A DNA stretch of 64,000 nucleotides from Tissierella pigra (lineage in GTDB: Bacteria > Bacillota > Clostridia > Tissierellales > Tissierellaceae). A program made the position numbers and the translations under genes. Positions 39,339 through 48,179 of this stretch are shown here, one piece after another. The DNA is taken from the NCBI RefSeq assembly GCF_009695605.1, contig NZ_VUNQ01000004.1, forward strand, positions 1 through 64,000. The letters are read 5' to 3'. Below the pieces are notes generated by a model, which saw only the letters and a list, made by a program, of their open reading frames with translations, had not been told where the DNA came from and did no database searches. Position 1 is the first letter of the stretch. Each line of letters starts with the position of its first letter.

Positions 39339-40334
39339 CTAATTTAAATAATCTCTCATGGTTTTAGCATTTTCTTCATTTAACCATTCATCTAATAAAT
39401 AATCGTATTCTTTTAAGAACCATTCTGCTGTTTCTATATAATCTGCGTTTGTGTCCTGCATATATGCTAAAGCTTCGGAAGTCATTTTAGATGATGTTTT
39501 ATAATTACTTAAGAAATCAACTATTTCCTCATTGGAATCATAAAATTCATTACTCATGGCTATTGTAACTGTTACTGCTGGTAATTGAGTTTTACCTTCT
39601 TTATAAGTTGACTCATCATAGGGTTCATCTTCCAATAAAACAAAGTCATATTTACCCATTAACCAAGTTGGCTCCCAATAATAAGTAACTATTGGTTCTC
39701 CCTTATCATAAGCAGATGTAAGGGCAGCTGATAAAGCAGCATCTGAACCTGGTCTAAAGTATATAAAATTTTCATCTAATCCATAGTTAATATATTTGTT
39801 ATGAATTATTTCATCCACTTCCCATCCAGGAATAGCACCATAAATTCTTCCCATTCCTTTATTTTCATCATCTGGAAATATATCAGGATAATCTTTTAAA
39901 TCCCATACATATTTTAAATCAGGTGCTAAGGCTTTTATTCCTCTTTCACTATCTCCTTCAATCACATATCTAGGAACATATAGGCCTTGATAATCATCAT
40001 CAAAGTTTATACTTAATTCCTTTACTTTACCTTCTGCTAAATCTTGTTCATATGTTGCTAAGTTATCTGTCCAAACTTCCATATGAATATCAACTTCTCC
40101 TTTTAAAAGGCCTTCATGTAATACTGTTGTTGATCCTGGTATTTCTCTCCATTTGTATCCATAGACCTTTTCTGCAATTATTCCTGCCACTGCATTATGG
40201 AATTTGTTACTATCCCATCCTGCATCTGCAAAAGCAATTTCTTTCCCTGTACCCATGGTTGTATTAGATGCACAACCAACCATAGTAATAATTACTAATA
40301 TGGTGAGTATTAATAAACCAATAAATTTTTTCAT
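39339..40334 (-). CDS. Glycine betaine-type substrate-binding lipoprotein
   Basis: A 331-residue OpuAC/ProX family lipoprotein (lipobox MVGCA, Cys21). The family features FADAGWDSNKFHNAVAGIIA, GSTTVLHEGLLKGEVDIHME and TYYWEPTWLMGKYDFV supply Trp/Tyr residues of the aromatic cage for quaternary amines. It is the first gene of the binding protein-permease-ATPase operon. Betaine, carnitine or proline betaine are all possible ligands. Confidence 0.9.
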   Translation of the reverse strand: MKKFIGLLILTILVIITMVGCASNTTMGTGKEIAFADAGWDSNKFHNAVAGIIAEKVYGYKWREIPGSTTVLHEGLLKGEVDIHMEVWTDNLATYEQDLAEGKVKELSINFDDDYQGLYVPRYVIEGDSERGIKALAPDLKYVWDLKDYPDIFPDDENKGMGRIYGAIPGWEVDEIIHNKYINYGLDENFIYFRPGSDAALSAALTSAYDKGEPIVTYYWEPTWLMGKYDFVLLEDEPYDESTYKEGKTQLPAVTVTIAMSNEFYDSNEEIVDFLSNYKTSSKMTSEALAYMQDTNADYIETAEWFLKEYDYLLDEWLNEENAKTMRDYLN

Positions 40335-40643
40335 TTCTCTACACCCTTCCTTTAAAAAATACGTCGACTCTTTTATGGTAACATCATTTTGACAAAGCTG
40401 TCAAATTACACGTTCCCTAAAAGTGATGTATAAAATGGATGTAAGGTGCAATATAGCAATAGTTAGAAAGGTTTAAAAAAAAGTTTATTTTTGTTGTATA
40501 TTTACTAACTATCTGGTATAATATTTGGCCATTATATTTGATTATTTAAAGATCATAAGAATTTCTTATACATGCAATAACAAAGATATATTTTACATAT
40601 AAGTACTAAGTTGTTAAACTTGAGAGGTAAAGGAGAGATGTAT
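40335..40643. promoter_or_regulatory. Divergent promoter region, betaine-type operon and chromate-type transporter
   Basis: A 309-bp divergent gap. Toward the right TTGTAT (40494) and TATAAT (40517-40522) with 17-base spacing form a good promoter for the chromate-transporter pair. The leftward promoter was not resolved. No gene or strong hairpin is seen. Confidence 0.6.
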
Positions 40644-41231
40644 ATGAAAGAAAACAAACTATGGAAACTTTTCATTTCAACCTTCACCTTAAGTGCATTT
40701 ACATTTGGAGGTGGATTTGTAATTGTTTCCTTATATAAAAAGAAATTTGTTGAAGAATTAAACTGGCTGGAAGAAGATGAGATGTTAGATATTTCTGCTA
40801 TTGCACAATCAAGCCCAGGTCCTATACCAGTCAATGCAAGTGTAATCTTAGGATATAGAATACATGGAATTTTAGGAAGTGTAGTTGCCATATTAGGTAC
40901 AATTATTCCACCTTTTGTTATTATTTCATTTATTTCAATTTTCTATGAGGAATTTAAGAGTAATCAAGTAATAGCAATAGCATTGCAAGTAATGAGAGCG
41001 GGAGTAGCCGCTGTAATATTAGATGTAGTTGTAAATTTAGGGAAAAATGTGATTAAGACAAAGAATATCATATATATGGCTGTTATGGTAGTTGCTTTTA
41101 TTGCAACATATTTCTTTAATTTTGGTGCTATGTACATTATATTTTTCTGTTTAGGTATTGGATTGATTTCCGTATTTTTAAACTATAGAAAGGAGAAAGC
41201 AAATGGAACTTCTATGGACTCTATTCATTAG
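40644..41231 (+). CDS. Chromate transporter family, half-size subunit 1
   Basis: About 195 residues of the short-chain CHR family. The signature FTLSAFTFGGGFVIVSL is near the start and ISAIAQSSPGPIPVNASV-like residues follow (seen as DISAIAQSSPGPIPVNAS). The start is set by AAAGGAG eight bases upstream of this ATG. Half-size CHR proteins work as heterodimers encoded by paired genes. The second gene overlaps its end by 29 bases. The transported anion may be chromate or another oxyanion. Confidence 0.88.
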   Translation: MKENKLWKLFISTFTLSAFTFGGGFVIVSLYKKKFVEELNWLEEDEMLDISAIAQSSPGPIPVNASVILGYRIHGILGSVVAILGTIIPPFVIISFISIFYEEFKSNQVIAIALQVMRAGVAAVILDVVVNLGKNVIKTKNIIYMAVMVVAFIATYFFNFGAMYIIFFCLGIGLISVFLNYRKEKANGTSMDSIH

Positions 41232-41778
41232 TTTTATACAAGTTGGTTTATTCAGTGTCGGTGGGGGATATGCAGCAATTCCACTTATTCAAGAGCAAGT
41301 AGTTCATACCCATAAATTACTAACTATGGCTGAATTTACAGATTTAATCACAATTGCTGAAATGACACCAGGACCAATTTCAATTAACTCAGCTACATTT
41401 GTTGGGCAAAGAGTATATGGTACTTTAGGTGCAGTATTGTGTACCATAGGAGTTATTCTACCTGCATTTATTATTTGTTTAACTTTAGCTTATTTCTATT
41501 ATAAATATAAGAATTTTTCAGGAGTTCAAACTGTATTAGGAGCTCTTAGACCTGCTGTAGTAGCTTTAATTGCCAGTGCTGGTATGTCCATTTTGGTACT
41601 GGCTTTATTTAACACAGATTTCAACAACGTAGTGCTTAGTGAATTTAGATGGATTGAATTTATACTATTTATAGGTGGGTTTATAGCTCTTAGAAAATAT
41701 AAATTAAATGCAGTAACAGTAATTCTAGGAACAGGAGTTGTTGGAACTCTTCTACAACTTGTTATTAATACAATCTAA
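41203..41778 (+). CDS. Chromate transporter family, half-size subunit 2
   Basis: 191 residues, the paired CHR half: IQVGLFSVGGGYAAIPLIQE, then TIAEMTPGPISINSATFVGQ. About six membrane segments. It starts inside the end of subunit 1 behind AAAGGAGAAAG. Its 3' end overlaps the convergent LysR gene by 27 bases. Confidence 0.9.
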   Translation: MELLWTLFISFIQVGLFSVGGGYAAIPLIQEQVVHTHKLLTMAEFTDLITIAEMTPGPISINSATFVGQRVYGTLGAVLCTIGVILPAFIICLTLAYFYYKYKNFSGVQTVLGALRPAVVALIASAGMSILVLALFNTDFNNVVLSEFRWIEFILFIGGFIALRKYKLNAVTVILGTGVVGTLLQLVINTI

Positions 41779-42618
41779 AATTTTAGATATAAAAACATTG
41801 TCTTTTTGATTTTTATTATAAATATATCTTATGGAACGTGGACAACTATAATCTTCAAAATTTAATTGTTTTAACCTTTGGGTTTTTATTGCTTCATCAG
41901 CAGCTATTTTAGAAATAATGGTAAAACCATATTTATTCTCAACTGCCTGCATAACGGTTTCTAGATTTGTTGCTCTAAATACTACCTGTGGGTAAATTTT
42001 CATTTCATTCATTTCGATTTCAAATTGATTTCTATGACGACTTCCTTCCTCACGAGAAATCCAAGGTAATTGTTCTAAATCTGATAATTTATTTATGCTC
42101 TTATTAAGAGGATAATCGTAACTGATTACGGCTATTAATTCATCTTGTAAAATTTCAACCTCAACTATATTTTTAGAATTGATTTTGCCCTCCACAATGG
42201 CAACATCAATTCTATTATTTAATATAAGGTTTTCGATTTCCGCTGTATTGTTAATCTCCACTTCAAGGTCTACATTTGGCATTAAGGATTTTAAATTTTC
42301 AAGATAATCATTTAATAAATATTGACCAACTGTAACACTGCTGCCAATACGGACTGTCTTATTCTGACTAAACATTGCCTCATTCAATTCTTTAAAATCA
42401 GCCATTATTTTTCGTGCATATTTCTCTAATTTTATCCCTTCAGGAGTTAAATAGAGTTTGTTAGAAACGCGATTAAATAATCTAGCTGAATAGTGATTTT
42501 CTAAATCCTTAATCATAAGTGAAATATTTGGTTGTGTAGTAAAAAGTTTGTTAGCTGCAGAAGCCATTGTTTTATTATCAATAACAGCTAAGAAAGCTTC
42601 TAACAATTTTATATTCAT
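41752..42618 (-). CDS. LysR-family transcriptional regulator
   Basis: A 288-residue LysR regulator. The helix-turn-helix is near the N-terminus (NKTMASAANKLFTTQPNISL, then MIKDLENHYSARLF). The effector domain follows, with SSVTVGQYLLNDYL. It belongs to the CysB/CysL-like branch by general appearance. It is convergent with the chromate-type transporter and probably does not control it from this position. The closest divergent target is the aromatic acid exporter-like gene. Confidence 0.9.
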   Translation of the reverse strand: MNIKLLEAFLAVIDNKTMASAANKLFTTQPNISLMIKDLENHYSARLFNRVSNKLYLTPEGIKLEKYARKIMADFKELNEAMFSQNKTVRIGSSVTVGQYLLNDYLENLKSLMPNVDLEVEINNTAEIENLILNNRIDVAIVEGKINSKNIVEVEILQDELIAVISYDYPLNKSINKLSDLEQLPWISREEGSRHRNQFEIEMNEMKIYPQVVFRATNLETVMQAVENKYGFTIISKIAADEAIKTQRLKQLNFEDYSCPRSIRYIYNKNQKDNVFISKILDCINNKL

Positions 42619-42849
42619 ATTTTACCTCCATATGCTGCTCTTAATGTTATTTATATTTTATCATAATTCAATGTAAAATAATATATGGTACTATGTTTCG
42701 TAATAGTACATAGGGGAAAGTACATAAATAATATTAAAATTTTGTACATGAGAAAGTTAGGGATAGTTTTTAATGGATATAAATGATAAAGTAATATAAA
42801 TAGCATGATTATTTTTAATCAGAATAGTTGTATTGAAAGGATGGTTTAA

Positions 42850-43725
42850 ATGAGAATTGCCAAAATTGGTATGAGAACTGTTAAAACTGTTATAGCGGTC
42901 CTTTTAACTCTTGGGGTATCAGAAATATTTAAGTTAAGCAGTCCACTACTGGCTAGTATAGCAGCAATAATGACCATAGAAAGTTCAATTGCTGAATCTT
43001 TCACTACAGGGAAAAATAGAATATATGGAACTATATTAGGTGGTATAATAGCGCTAATTATGTCCTATATTGTTCCTCTTAACTTCTTCTTTATTGGCAT
43101 TGGTTTAATCATACTTATAACTATATGTAATATGTTTAAGTGGAGTAAAGCTGTTAGAATGGCAATGATAGTATTTTTATCAATAGCCTTAAACTACGAA
43201 GGTATAGCTAGATTTAATTATGCCTTTGATAGAACTTTAGATACACTGGTTGGAGTAATAATAGGAGCTGCCATAAACTATTTCATAAGACCTCCTGATA
43301 CAGAAGAAAAAATTAAAGATATAATAAATTCTACCTATTTGGATATTAAAGATATATTAGAAAAACTAATATGGAATAAAGAAATAAATAAACTAGAAGA
43401 TTTAAAAAATGAGATAACAAATATAGAAGAAGGGTATAAAATATTTACAAAGGATTTGAAGTTTTATACTGGTAAAAATAGCAATGAAATCTATTACCAG
43501 AAATTATTTAATTCCTTTGAAAAAATCCACAATCATTTAAGTGTAATCTACTCTATAAAAGAATTACCTGTTATTAATGATAATAATAAAGACGTAATAG
43601 AAAGTTATTTTAATAAAGAGATACCAGATATAGAATACGATGAAAAGGATGATTTGGATTTAATATATAATTATCATCTAGAAAAGATACTGTCTGAGTT
43701 GGCTATTGTAGATTCAATGATATAA
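42850..43725 (+). CDS. Aromatic acid exporter family (ArAE/DUF939-like) membrane protein
   Basis: 291 residues. The N-terminal 140 residues form four to five membrane segments (RTVKTVIAVLLTLGVSEIF, PLLASIAAIMTIESSIAESF), and the C-terminal half is cytosolic and helical. This matches the ArAE_1 group of putative exporters. It is divergent from the LysR gene, with AAAGGATGGTTTAA before the start. The substrate is unknown. Confidence 0.82.
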   Translation: MRIAKIGMRTVKTVIAVLLTLGVSEIFKLSSPLLASIAAIMTIESSIAESFTTGKNRIYGTILGGIIALIMSYIVPLNFFFIGIGLIILITICNMFKWSKAVRMAMIVFLSIALNYEGIARFNYAFDRTLDTLVGVIIGAAINYFIRPPDTEEKIKDIINSTYLDIKDILEKLIWNKEINKLEDLKNEITNIEEGYKIFTKDLKFYTGKNSNEIYYQKLFNSFEKIHNHLSVIYSIKELPVINDNNKDVIESYFNKEIPDIEYDEKDDLDLIYNYHLEKILSELAIVDSMI

Positions 43726-43761
43726 TAAGCCTAAAATGACAATAGAACCAAGGAGGAGCTT

Positions 43762-44202
43762 ATGTTAAAGGACTTTAAAGAATTTGCAGTAAAAGGAAAT
43801 GTAATGGATTTAGCAGTAGGGGTAATTATTGGTGGAGCATTTGGTAAAATAGTTACATCTTTAGTCAATGATATGATAATGCCAATAATGGGAGTACTAA
43901 TTGGAAAAGTAGATTTTACAAATTTATTTATTAGTTTAGATGGTACAAAATATCAGTCTCTATCAATGGCAAAAGATGCTGGTGCAGCAACATTAAATTA
44001 TGGTGTATTTATCAATACTATAATTGAGTTTTTAATTATATCATTTTCCATATTTATAGTGATTAGGCAATTGAATAAGTTTAATAAAAAACAAGAAAAT
44101 GAAGAACCAAAACCAAATACGAAAACTTGTCCATACTGTTATACAGAAATTAATCCAAAGGCAACAAAATGTCCTAACTGTACTTCAGTAGTTAGTGAAT
44201 AA
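43762..44202 (+). CDS. mscL: Large-conductance mechanosensitive channel with C-terminal zinc ribbon
   Basis: 146 residues. MscL landmarks are the N-terminal amphipathic helix ([20 protein letters not shown]), the pore helix [24 protein letters not shown], and a second membrane helix. The C-terminus differs from the usual charged helical bundle and ends in a CPYC...CPNC zinc-ribbon motif. The channel opens under osmotic stress. The start has GGAGGAGCTT. Confidence 0.92.
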   Translation: MLKDFKEFAVKGNVMDLAVGVIIGGAFGKIVTSLVNDMIMPIMGVLIGKVDFTNLFISLDGTKYQSLSMAKDAGAATLNYGVFINTIIEFLIISFSIFIVIRQLNKFNKKQENEEPKPNTKTCPYCYTEINPKATKCPNCTSVVSE

Positions 44203-44230
44203 TAAATAAATTTATAATGACCTAAAAATT

Positions 44231-44258
44231 AAAGGTGTAGACTATAGTCTACACCTTT
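44231..44258. terminator. Bidirectional terminator, perfect 28-bp palindrome
   Basis: AAAGGTGTAGACTA and its exact complement lie between convergent mscL and the cell wall hydrolase gene. Confidence 0.85.
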
Positions 44259-44267
44259 AATAAGTTT

Positions 44268-44975
44268 CTAATTATAAAAACTATGTCCTCCTATTTTAGT
44301 TACATAGGTCTTATTCTTTACAATCCAAGTACCAGCTGCTTTACTGGGATTAAAGAAGTATGTTGAATTGCCTACAGGTCTTACTCCATTTAAAGCATCC
44401 TTAGCTGCCTTTATACTTTCCTCTGATGGTTTGTTATAAATTGTGCCTTCAGCAACTGGGCTAAATTGAGGAATGTTTTTATAGTACTCAAAAATCACAC
44501 CATATATAGTATTAGGAAATTCCTTAGAATCAACTCTGTTTAAAATTACATTACCAACTGCTACTTTTCCTTCATAGGATTCGCCACTTGCTTCAGCTTC
44601 AATAATCCTAGCTAACCACAATAAATCCTCATCACTATAATTTCTAGAGGAACTTCTTAAAGTGCTTGTACCTCTTGAAACAGTAGTAGATTTATTATAT
44701 AGAGCATTTTGCGTTTGTTTTCCAGCAATACCATCAATAATTAACTTATTATCTTTTTGAAAATTAATAACAGCATTTTCTGTTACAATACCAAAGATAC
44801 CATCTATGGAAATATTATAGTATCCAAGTTTTTTTAACTCTTGCTGAAGTTTAGAAACTTCATTTCCCTTACTTGTAAATTCTAACTTTACATAGCTTTC
44901 ACTTGCAAATACTTCAGTTATTGGTGATAATACCAATACTAAAGCTGATAAAATTGATAAAACTCTTTTTTTCAT
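44268..44975 (-). CDS. SleB-type cell wall hydrolase with peptidoglycan-binding domain
   Basis: About 235 residues from the ATG that gives a proper signal peptide (MKKRVLSILSALVLVLSPIT, cleaved after VFA). A longer frame would run into the riboswitch. A peptidoglycan-binding repeat (VSKLQQELKKLGYYNISIDG) is followed by a Hydrolase_2 domain (LLWLARIIEAEASGESYEGK, VAVGNVILNRV). These are features of SleB/CwlJ spore-cortex lytic enzymes. It is controlled by a c-di-AMP riboswitch, a common pairing. A role in germination or in general wall turnover are both possible. Confidence 0.9.
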   Translation of the reverse strand: MKKRVLSILSALVLVLSPITEVFASESYVKLEFTSKGNEVSKLQQELKKLGYYNISIDGIFGIVTENAVINFQKDNKLIIDGIAGKQTQNALYNKSTTVSRGTSTLRSSSRNYSDEDLLWLARIIEAEASGESYEGKVAVGNVILNRVDSKEFPNTIYGVIFEYYKNIPQFSPVAEGTIYNKPSEESIKAAKDALNGVRPVGNSTYFFNPSKAAGTWIVKNKTYVTKIGGHSFYN

Positions 44976-44998
44976 TTTACATATACACTCCTTCCTTA

Positions 44999-45115
44999 AT
45001 AAAGCTTCCGAAGTTAGCTGACGGGTTCGGGATAGAAGGCTCCCTACCACAGATATATGTGGATTAACCCCTGAGTTGGTTCCTCCGTACCTAATAATAT
45101 ATAGGATTCAGCAGT
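44999..45115 (-). promoter_or_regulatory. c-di-AMP riboswitch (ydaO/yuaA leader)
   Basis: On the minus strand the conserved cores are present: AGGTACGGAGGAACCAA, CAGGGGTTAATCC, and CCGAACCCGTCAGCTAAC followed by TTCGGAAGC. They are arranged as in the ydaO aptamer. It directly precedes the SleB-like hydrolase gene. Known members switch off expression when c-di-AMP is high. Confidence 0.93.
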
Positions 45116-45225
45116 TATAATGGTATGCAATATTGACATTATACAGAAATGTACAAGCCATGTAAACCCAAAATAGGGATATACCAGAATTTACATATTT
45201 ATAAAATTACAAAAATACATAAAAA

Positions 45226-45268
45226 GATACCCTAATATAGGTTAAAAATAACCTATATTAGGGTATCT
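45226..45268 (-). terminator. Intrinsic terminator after rubrerythrin
   Basis: AGATACCCTAATATAGGTTA pairs with its complement across a short A/T loop. On the minus strand it is followed by a T run. Confidence 0.9.
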
Positions 45269-45278
45269 ATAATAGTCA

Positions 45279-45869
45279 TTAATAAGTTTCTACGAAAAAC
45301 TCAAAATGTCCTTGTGGGTGGATACAAGCTGGACATAGTTCAGGTGCATTTGAACCTTCATGTACATATCCGCAGTTGCCACATTTCCATAGTACTTTTT
45401 CAGTTTTTTCAAATACTCTATTGTTTAATATATTCTCTGCAAGTTTATTGAATCTAATTTCATGAGCCTTTTCTGCATCAGATATTGCTCTAAAAGCAAG
45501 GGCTATATCCTTAAAACCTTCTTCTTCTGCAATATCTGCAAAAGCAGGATAAAGTTCTGTCCATTCTTCATTTTCTCCACTTGCTGCTGCTTTTAAATTA
45601 TCTAAAGTATTTCCTTGAGCAACAGGAAAATCAGCCTCTATACTAATAGTTGCTGGAAGTTCATCTAATCCTGCAAGTAAAAATTTATAAAATCTTTTTG
45701 CGTGTTCCTTTTCATTATCAGCTGTTTCGATAAATATATTTCTAATTTGTTTATATCCTTCTTTATCAGCTACAGAAGCATAATATGTATAACGGTTTCT
45801 AGCTTGTGATTCTCCTGCAAAGGATTTCATTAAGTTTTCTGCTGTTTTTGTTCCCTTTAAATTATTCAT
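45279..45869 (-). CDS. Rubrerythrin
   Basis: A 196-residue peroxide-reducing protein. A ferritin-like diiron domain carries the ExxH motifs (FAGESQARNRYTYYASVADK, IFIETADNEKEHAKRF, EKAHEIRF), and a C-terminal rubredoxin-like site has CGNCGYVH and CPAC. Length and domain order are standard. It is monocistronic with a PerR-like operator at its promoter. The function is protection of an anaerobe from hydrogen peroxide. Confidence 0.95.
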   Translation of the reverse strand: MNNLKGTKTAENLMKSFAGESQARNRYTYYASVADKEGYKQIRNIFIETADNEKEHAKRFYKFLLAGLDELPATISIEADFPVAQGNTLDNLKAAASGENEEWTELYPAFADIAEEEGFKDIALAFRAISDAEKAHEIRFNKLAENILNNRVFEKTEKVLWKCGNCGYVHEGSNAPELCPACIHPQGHFEFFVETY

Positions 45870-45926
45870 TTTTACCTCCTAAAAATTCCCTTTAGATTAA
45901 GGATGATTTGTGTAATCGTTGCCTAT

Positions 45927-45974
45927 TTGTAATAATTACAGTTATATGCTAACATTAATGTCATAAAATGTCAA
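45927..45974 (-). promoter_or_regulatory. Rubrerythrin promoter with PerR-box-like operator
   Basis: On the minus strand TTGACA (45974-45969) and TAGCAT (45951-45946) are 17 bases apart. Immediately downstream CTGTAATTATTACAA is a 7-1-7 inverted repeat with one mismatch, close to the PerR box TTATAAT-N-ATTATAA. It would cover the transcript start. Confidence 0.7.
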
Positions 45975-46132
45975 TCATATGCTCTAGGGAAGTAGATTAA
46001 GCAGGTCTCTTTTAAAAATATGAATTCAAATATTAATTTATTTAATTTTTTATAAAGCATAATACATGGCTAATTATACAAATGTGAAAGAGATTAATAG
46101 TAGAATAAATATATAAATATATTTTAAATAGG

Positions 46133-46161
46133 TTGACAAATATAAAATATTGATGTAGACT
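46133..46161 (+). promoter_or_regulatory. Promoter of the lysine riboswitch leader
   Basis: TTGACA and TAGACT are separated by 17 bases, just upstream of the aptamer. Confidence 0.75.
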
Positions 46162-46177
46162 ATGAAACATAATTTAA

Positions 46178-46447
46178 TAAGGCCTCATCTTTTTCAGGTG
46201 AGGTAGAGGAGCAGTATTTAACAGTCCTTAATGGAGCATGAGAAAGCTACGATATTAAGGAGAAGGAAATGTTGCCGAAGTGTATAATATTCTCAGTATT
46301 ATATGCTGGGTCTGCAGTGAATAATTGCAGGACTGTCTCAATAAACTTTCCCAGTTTATTGAGTTGTGCTATCTCATTTTGGGAAAAGGAGGGGAATTAG
46401 GTACTACTATGTCTATTAGGATCTGAGTTCATCTCAGGTCTTTTTTT
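46178..46447 (+). promoter_or_regulatory. Lysine riboswitch with terminator
   Basis: The L-box cores are present: GAGGTAGAGGAGC, AGTATTTAACAGTCC, GGAGAAGGAAATGTTGCCGA and GCTGGGTCTGC, then GGACTGTC closing P1. A terminator stem GATCTGAG/CTCAGGTC with seven T residues (46420-46447) follows. Lysine binding should stop transcription of the ABC transporter genes behind it. Confidence 0.95.
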
Positions 46448-46542
46448 GTTACCAAAAATAGTGCAACTCGGATACAAGGTGGTAGGTTTAAGATTTTAAA
46501 TTGTTAAATTAAACTTATTATGACAGAAGGAGAGAAGTAGAT

Positions 46543-47358
46543 ATGAAAAGAAAAATATTATTATTAGTAGGGATTGCCTTAGTAGGAGTTATGATTTTAG
46601 GAGGATGTGGAAAAACCTCAGATGATAATACATTTAAAATAGGACTTGAAGCAGGATATGCACCATTTAACTGGACACAAATGGATGATTCAAATGGTGG
46701 AGTAAAAATAGATGGAAGCAGAGAATTTGCTGGTGGATATGATGTTGAAATTGCAAAGAAAATTGCAGAAGGACTTGGAAAAGAATTAGTTGTTGTAAAG
46801 ACCGAGTGGGAAGGTCTTATACCAGCCTTAATATCAGGAAAAATTGATGCTGTAATGGCAGGAATGTCACCAACAGCAGAACGCTTAGAGTCCATTGATT
46901 TTTCAAGCAACTATTATAAATCAGATTTAGTTATGGTTGTAAAAAAAGGTGGAGCATATGAAAATGCCACTTCAATAGATGATTTTAAAGGTGCAAAAAT
47001 AACTGGACAGCTAAATACATTTCATTACTCCGTAATTAAACAAATAGAAGGTGTAAATAAGCAGACAGCAATGGATAACTTTCCAGCCATGAGAGTTGCC
47101 CTTGAGTCAGGAATAATTGATGGATATGTATCAGAACGTCCAGAGGGAATAAGTGCTGTTTCTGCCAATGATAAATTTGCAATGGTAGAATTTGAGAATG
47201 GATTTAAAACTTCAGATGATGATACAGCCATTGCTGTAGGTCTTATAAAAGGCAGTAAATTAAAAGAACAGATAAATAGTATATTAGATAAAATTTCAGA
47301 AGATGAATTTAAAGATATTATGGACAATGCTATTATAAATCAACCTTCAGCTGAATAA
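46543..47358 (+). CDS. Lysine ABC transporter substrate-binding lipoprotein
   Basis: A 271-residue SBP-3 family lipoprotein (lipobox LGGCG, Cys22). The ligand-site strand is IGLEAGYAPFNW, followed by GGYDVEIAKKIAEGLGKEL and AVMAGMSPTAERLESIDFS. The family covers basic and polar amino acids, and the lysine riboswitch directly upstream makes lysine the most likely ligand. It is the first gene of a three-gene transporter operon. The ribosome-binding site is AGAAGGAGAGAAG. Confidence 0.9.
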   Translation: MKRKILLLVGIALVGVMILGGCGKTSDDNTFKIGLEAGYAPFNWTQMDDSNGGVKIDGSREFAGGYDVEIAKKIAEGLGKELVVVKTEWEGLIPALISGKIDAVMAGMSPTAERLESIDFSSNYYKSDLVMVVKKGGAYENATSIDDFKGAKITGQLNTFHYSVIKQIEGVNKQTAMDNFPAMRVALESGIIDGYVSERPEGISAVSANDKFAMVEFENGFKTSDDDTAIAVGLIKGSKLKEQINSILDKISEDEFKDIMDNAIINQPSAE

Positions 47359-47382
47359 TGTTTGTTTAAAGGAGTGAAGAAA

Positions 47383-48165
47383 GTGAGCTTTCAATCAATA
47401 ATAAAAATAATGTCAGAATACTATCCCATGCTTCTTAGGGGTGCAGGTATAACACTTTTAATATCTATAGTTGGTACAGTTATAGGATTTGTCATTGGAC
47501 TATTAGTAGGAACTATACGAACTATTCCAATACCTAGAAATAGAATAAAGGCTTTTATCCTTAAAATAGTAAATGTTGTTTTTTCTATTTATATAGAAAT
47601 ATTTCGTGGTACACCTATGATAGTACAGGCTATGGTAATTTACTATGGTTCTGCTTTGGCATTTGGAATAGATATGGATAGAATATTTGCAGCCATACTT
47701 ATAGTATCTATAAATACTGGAGCCTATATGGCAGAAATAGTTCGTGGTGGTATATCATCAATTGATAAAGGACAGTTTGAAGCAGCACAAGCAATAGGAA
47801 TGAATCATTTTCAAACCATGACTAATATTATATTGCCACAGTTAATTAGAAATATATTACCTGCAACTGGAAATGAATTTGTTATAAATATAAAGGACAC
47901 TTCAGTGCTAAATGTAATTTCTGTAACAGAATTATTTTTCCAGACAAAATCTATTGCAGGAAATAATTTTAAATACTTTGAAACATTCTTTGTAGCTTCT
48001 ATTTTTTATTTTGTAATGACCTTTACAGTAACTAGAATTTTACGTTTTTGTGAAATGAAAATAGATGGTCCTGAAAACTATACTATAAATATAGAGGACA
48101 TATCAGTAAACAAGTCTGAAAAGTTACTTCCTAGAGTAAAAGACACTAGTGTAAAACAATATTAG
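47383..48165 (+). CDS. Lysine ABC transporter permease
   Basis: About 260 residues from a GTG behind AAAGGAG. An earlier TTG in frame would place the ribosome-binding site inside the gene. HisM-like, with about five membrane segments, the IEIFRGTPMIVQAMVIYYG segment and the coupling loop GGISSIDKGQFEAAQAIGMN. It lies between the lysine binding protein and the ATPase. Confidence 0.9.
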   Translation: MSFQSIIKIMSEYYPMLLRGAGITLLISIVGTVIGFVIGLLVGTIRTIPIPRNRIKAFILKIVNVVFSIYIEIFRGTPMIVQAMVIYYGSALAFGIDMDRIFAAILIVSINTGAYMAEIVRGGISSIDKGQFEAAQAIGMNHFQTMTNIILPQLIRNILPATGNEFVINIKDTSVLNVISVTELFFQTKSIAGNNFKYFETFFVASIFYFVMTFTVTRILRFCEMKIDGPENYTINIEDISVNKSEKLLPRVKDTSVKQY

Positions 48166-48179
48166 GAAGGAGATAGAAT

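Noticed and set aside
45003-45050. N-terminal extension of the cell wall hydrolase (starting MVGSLLSRTRQL)
   Set aside because: It overlaps the c-di-AMP riboswitch, and the internal ATG gives a normal signal peptide.
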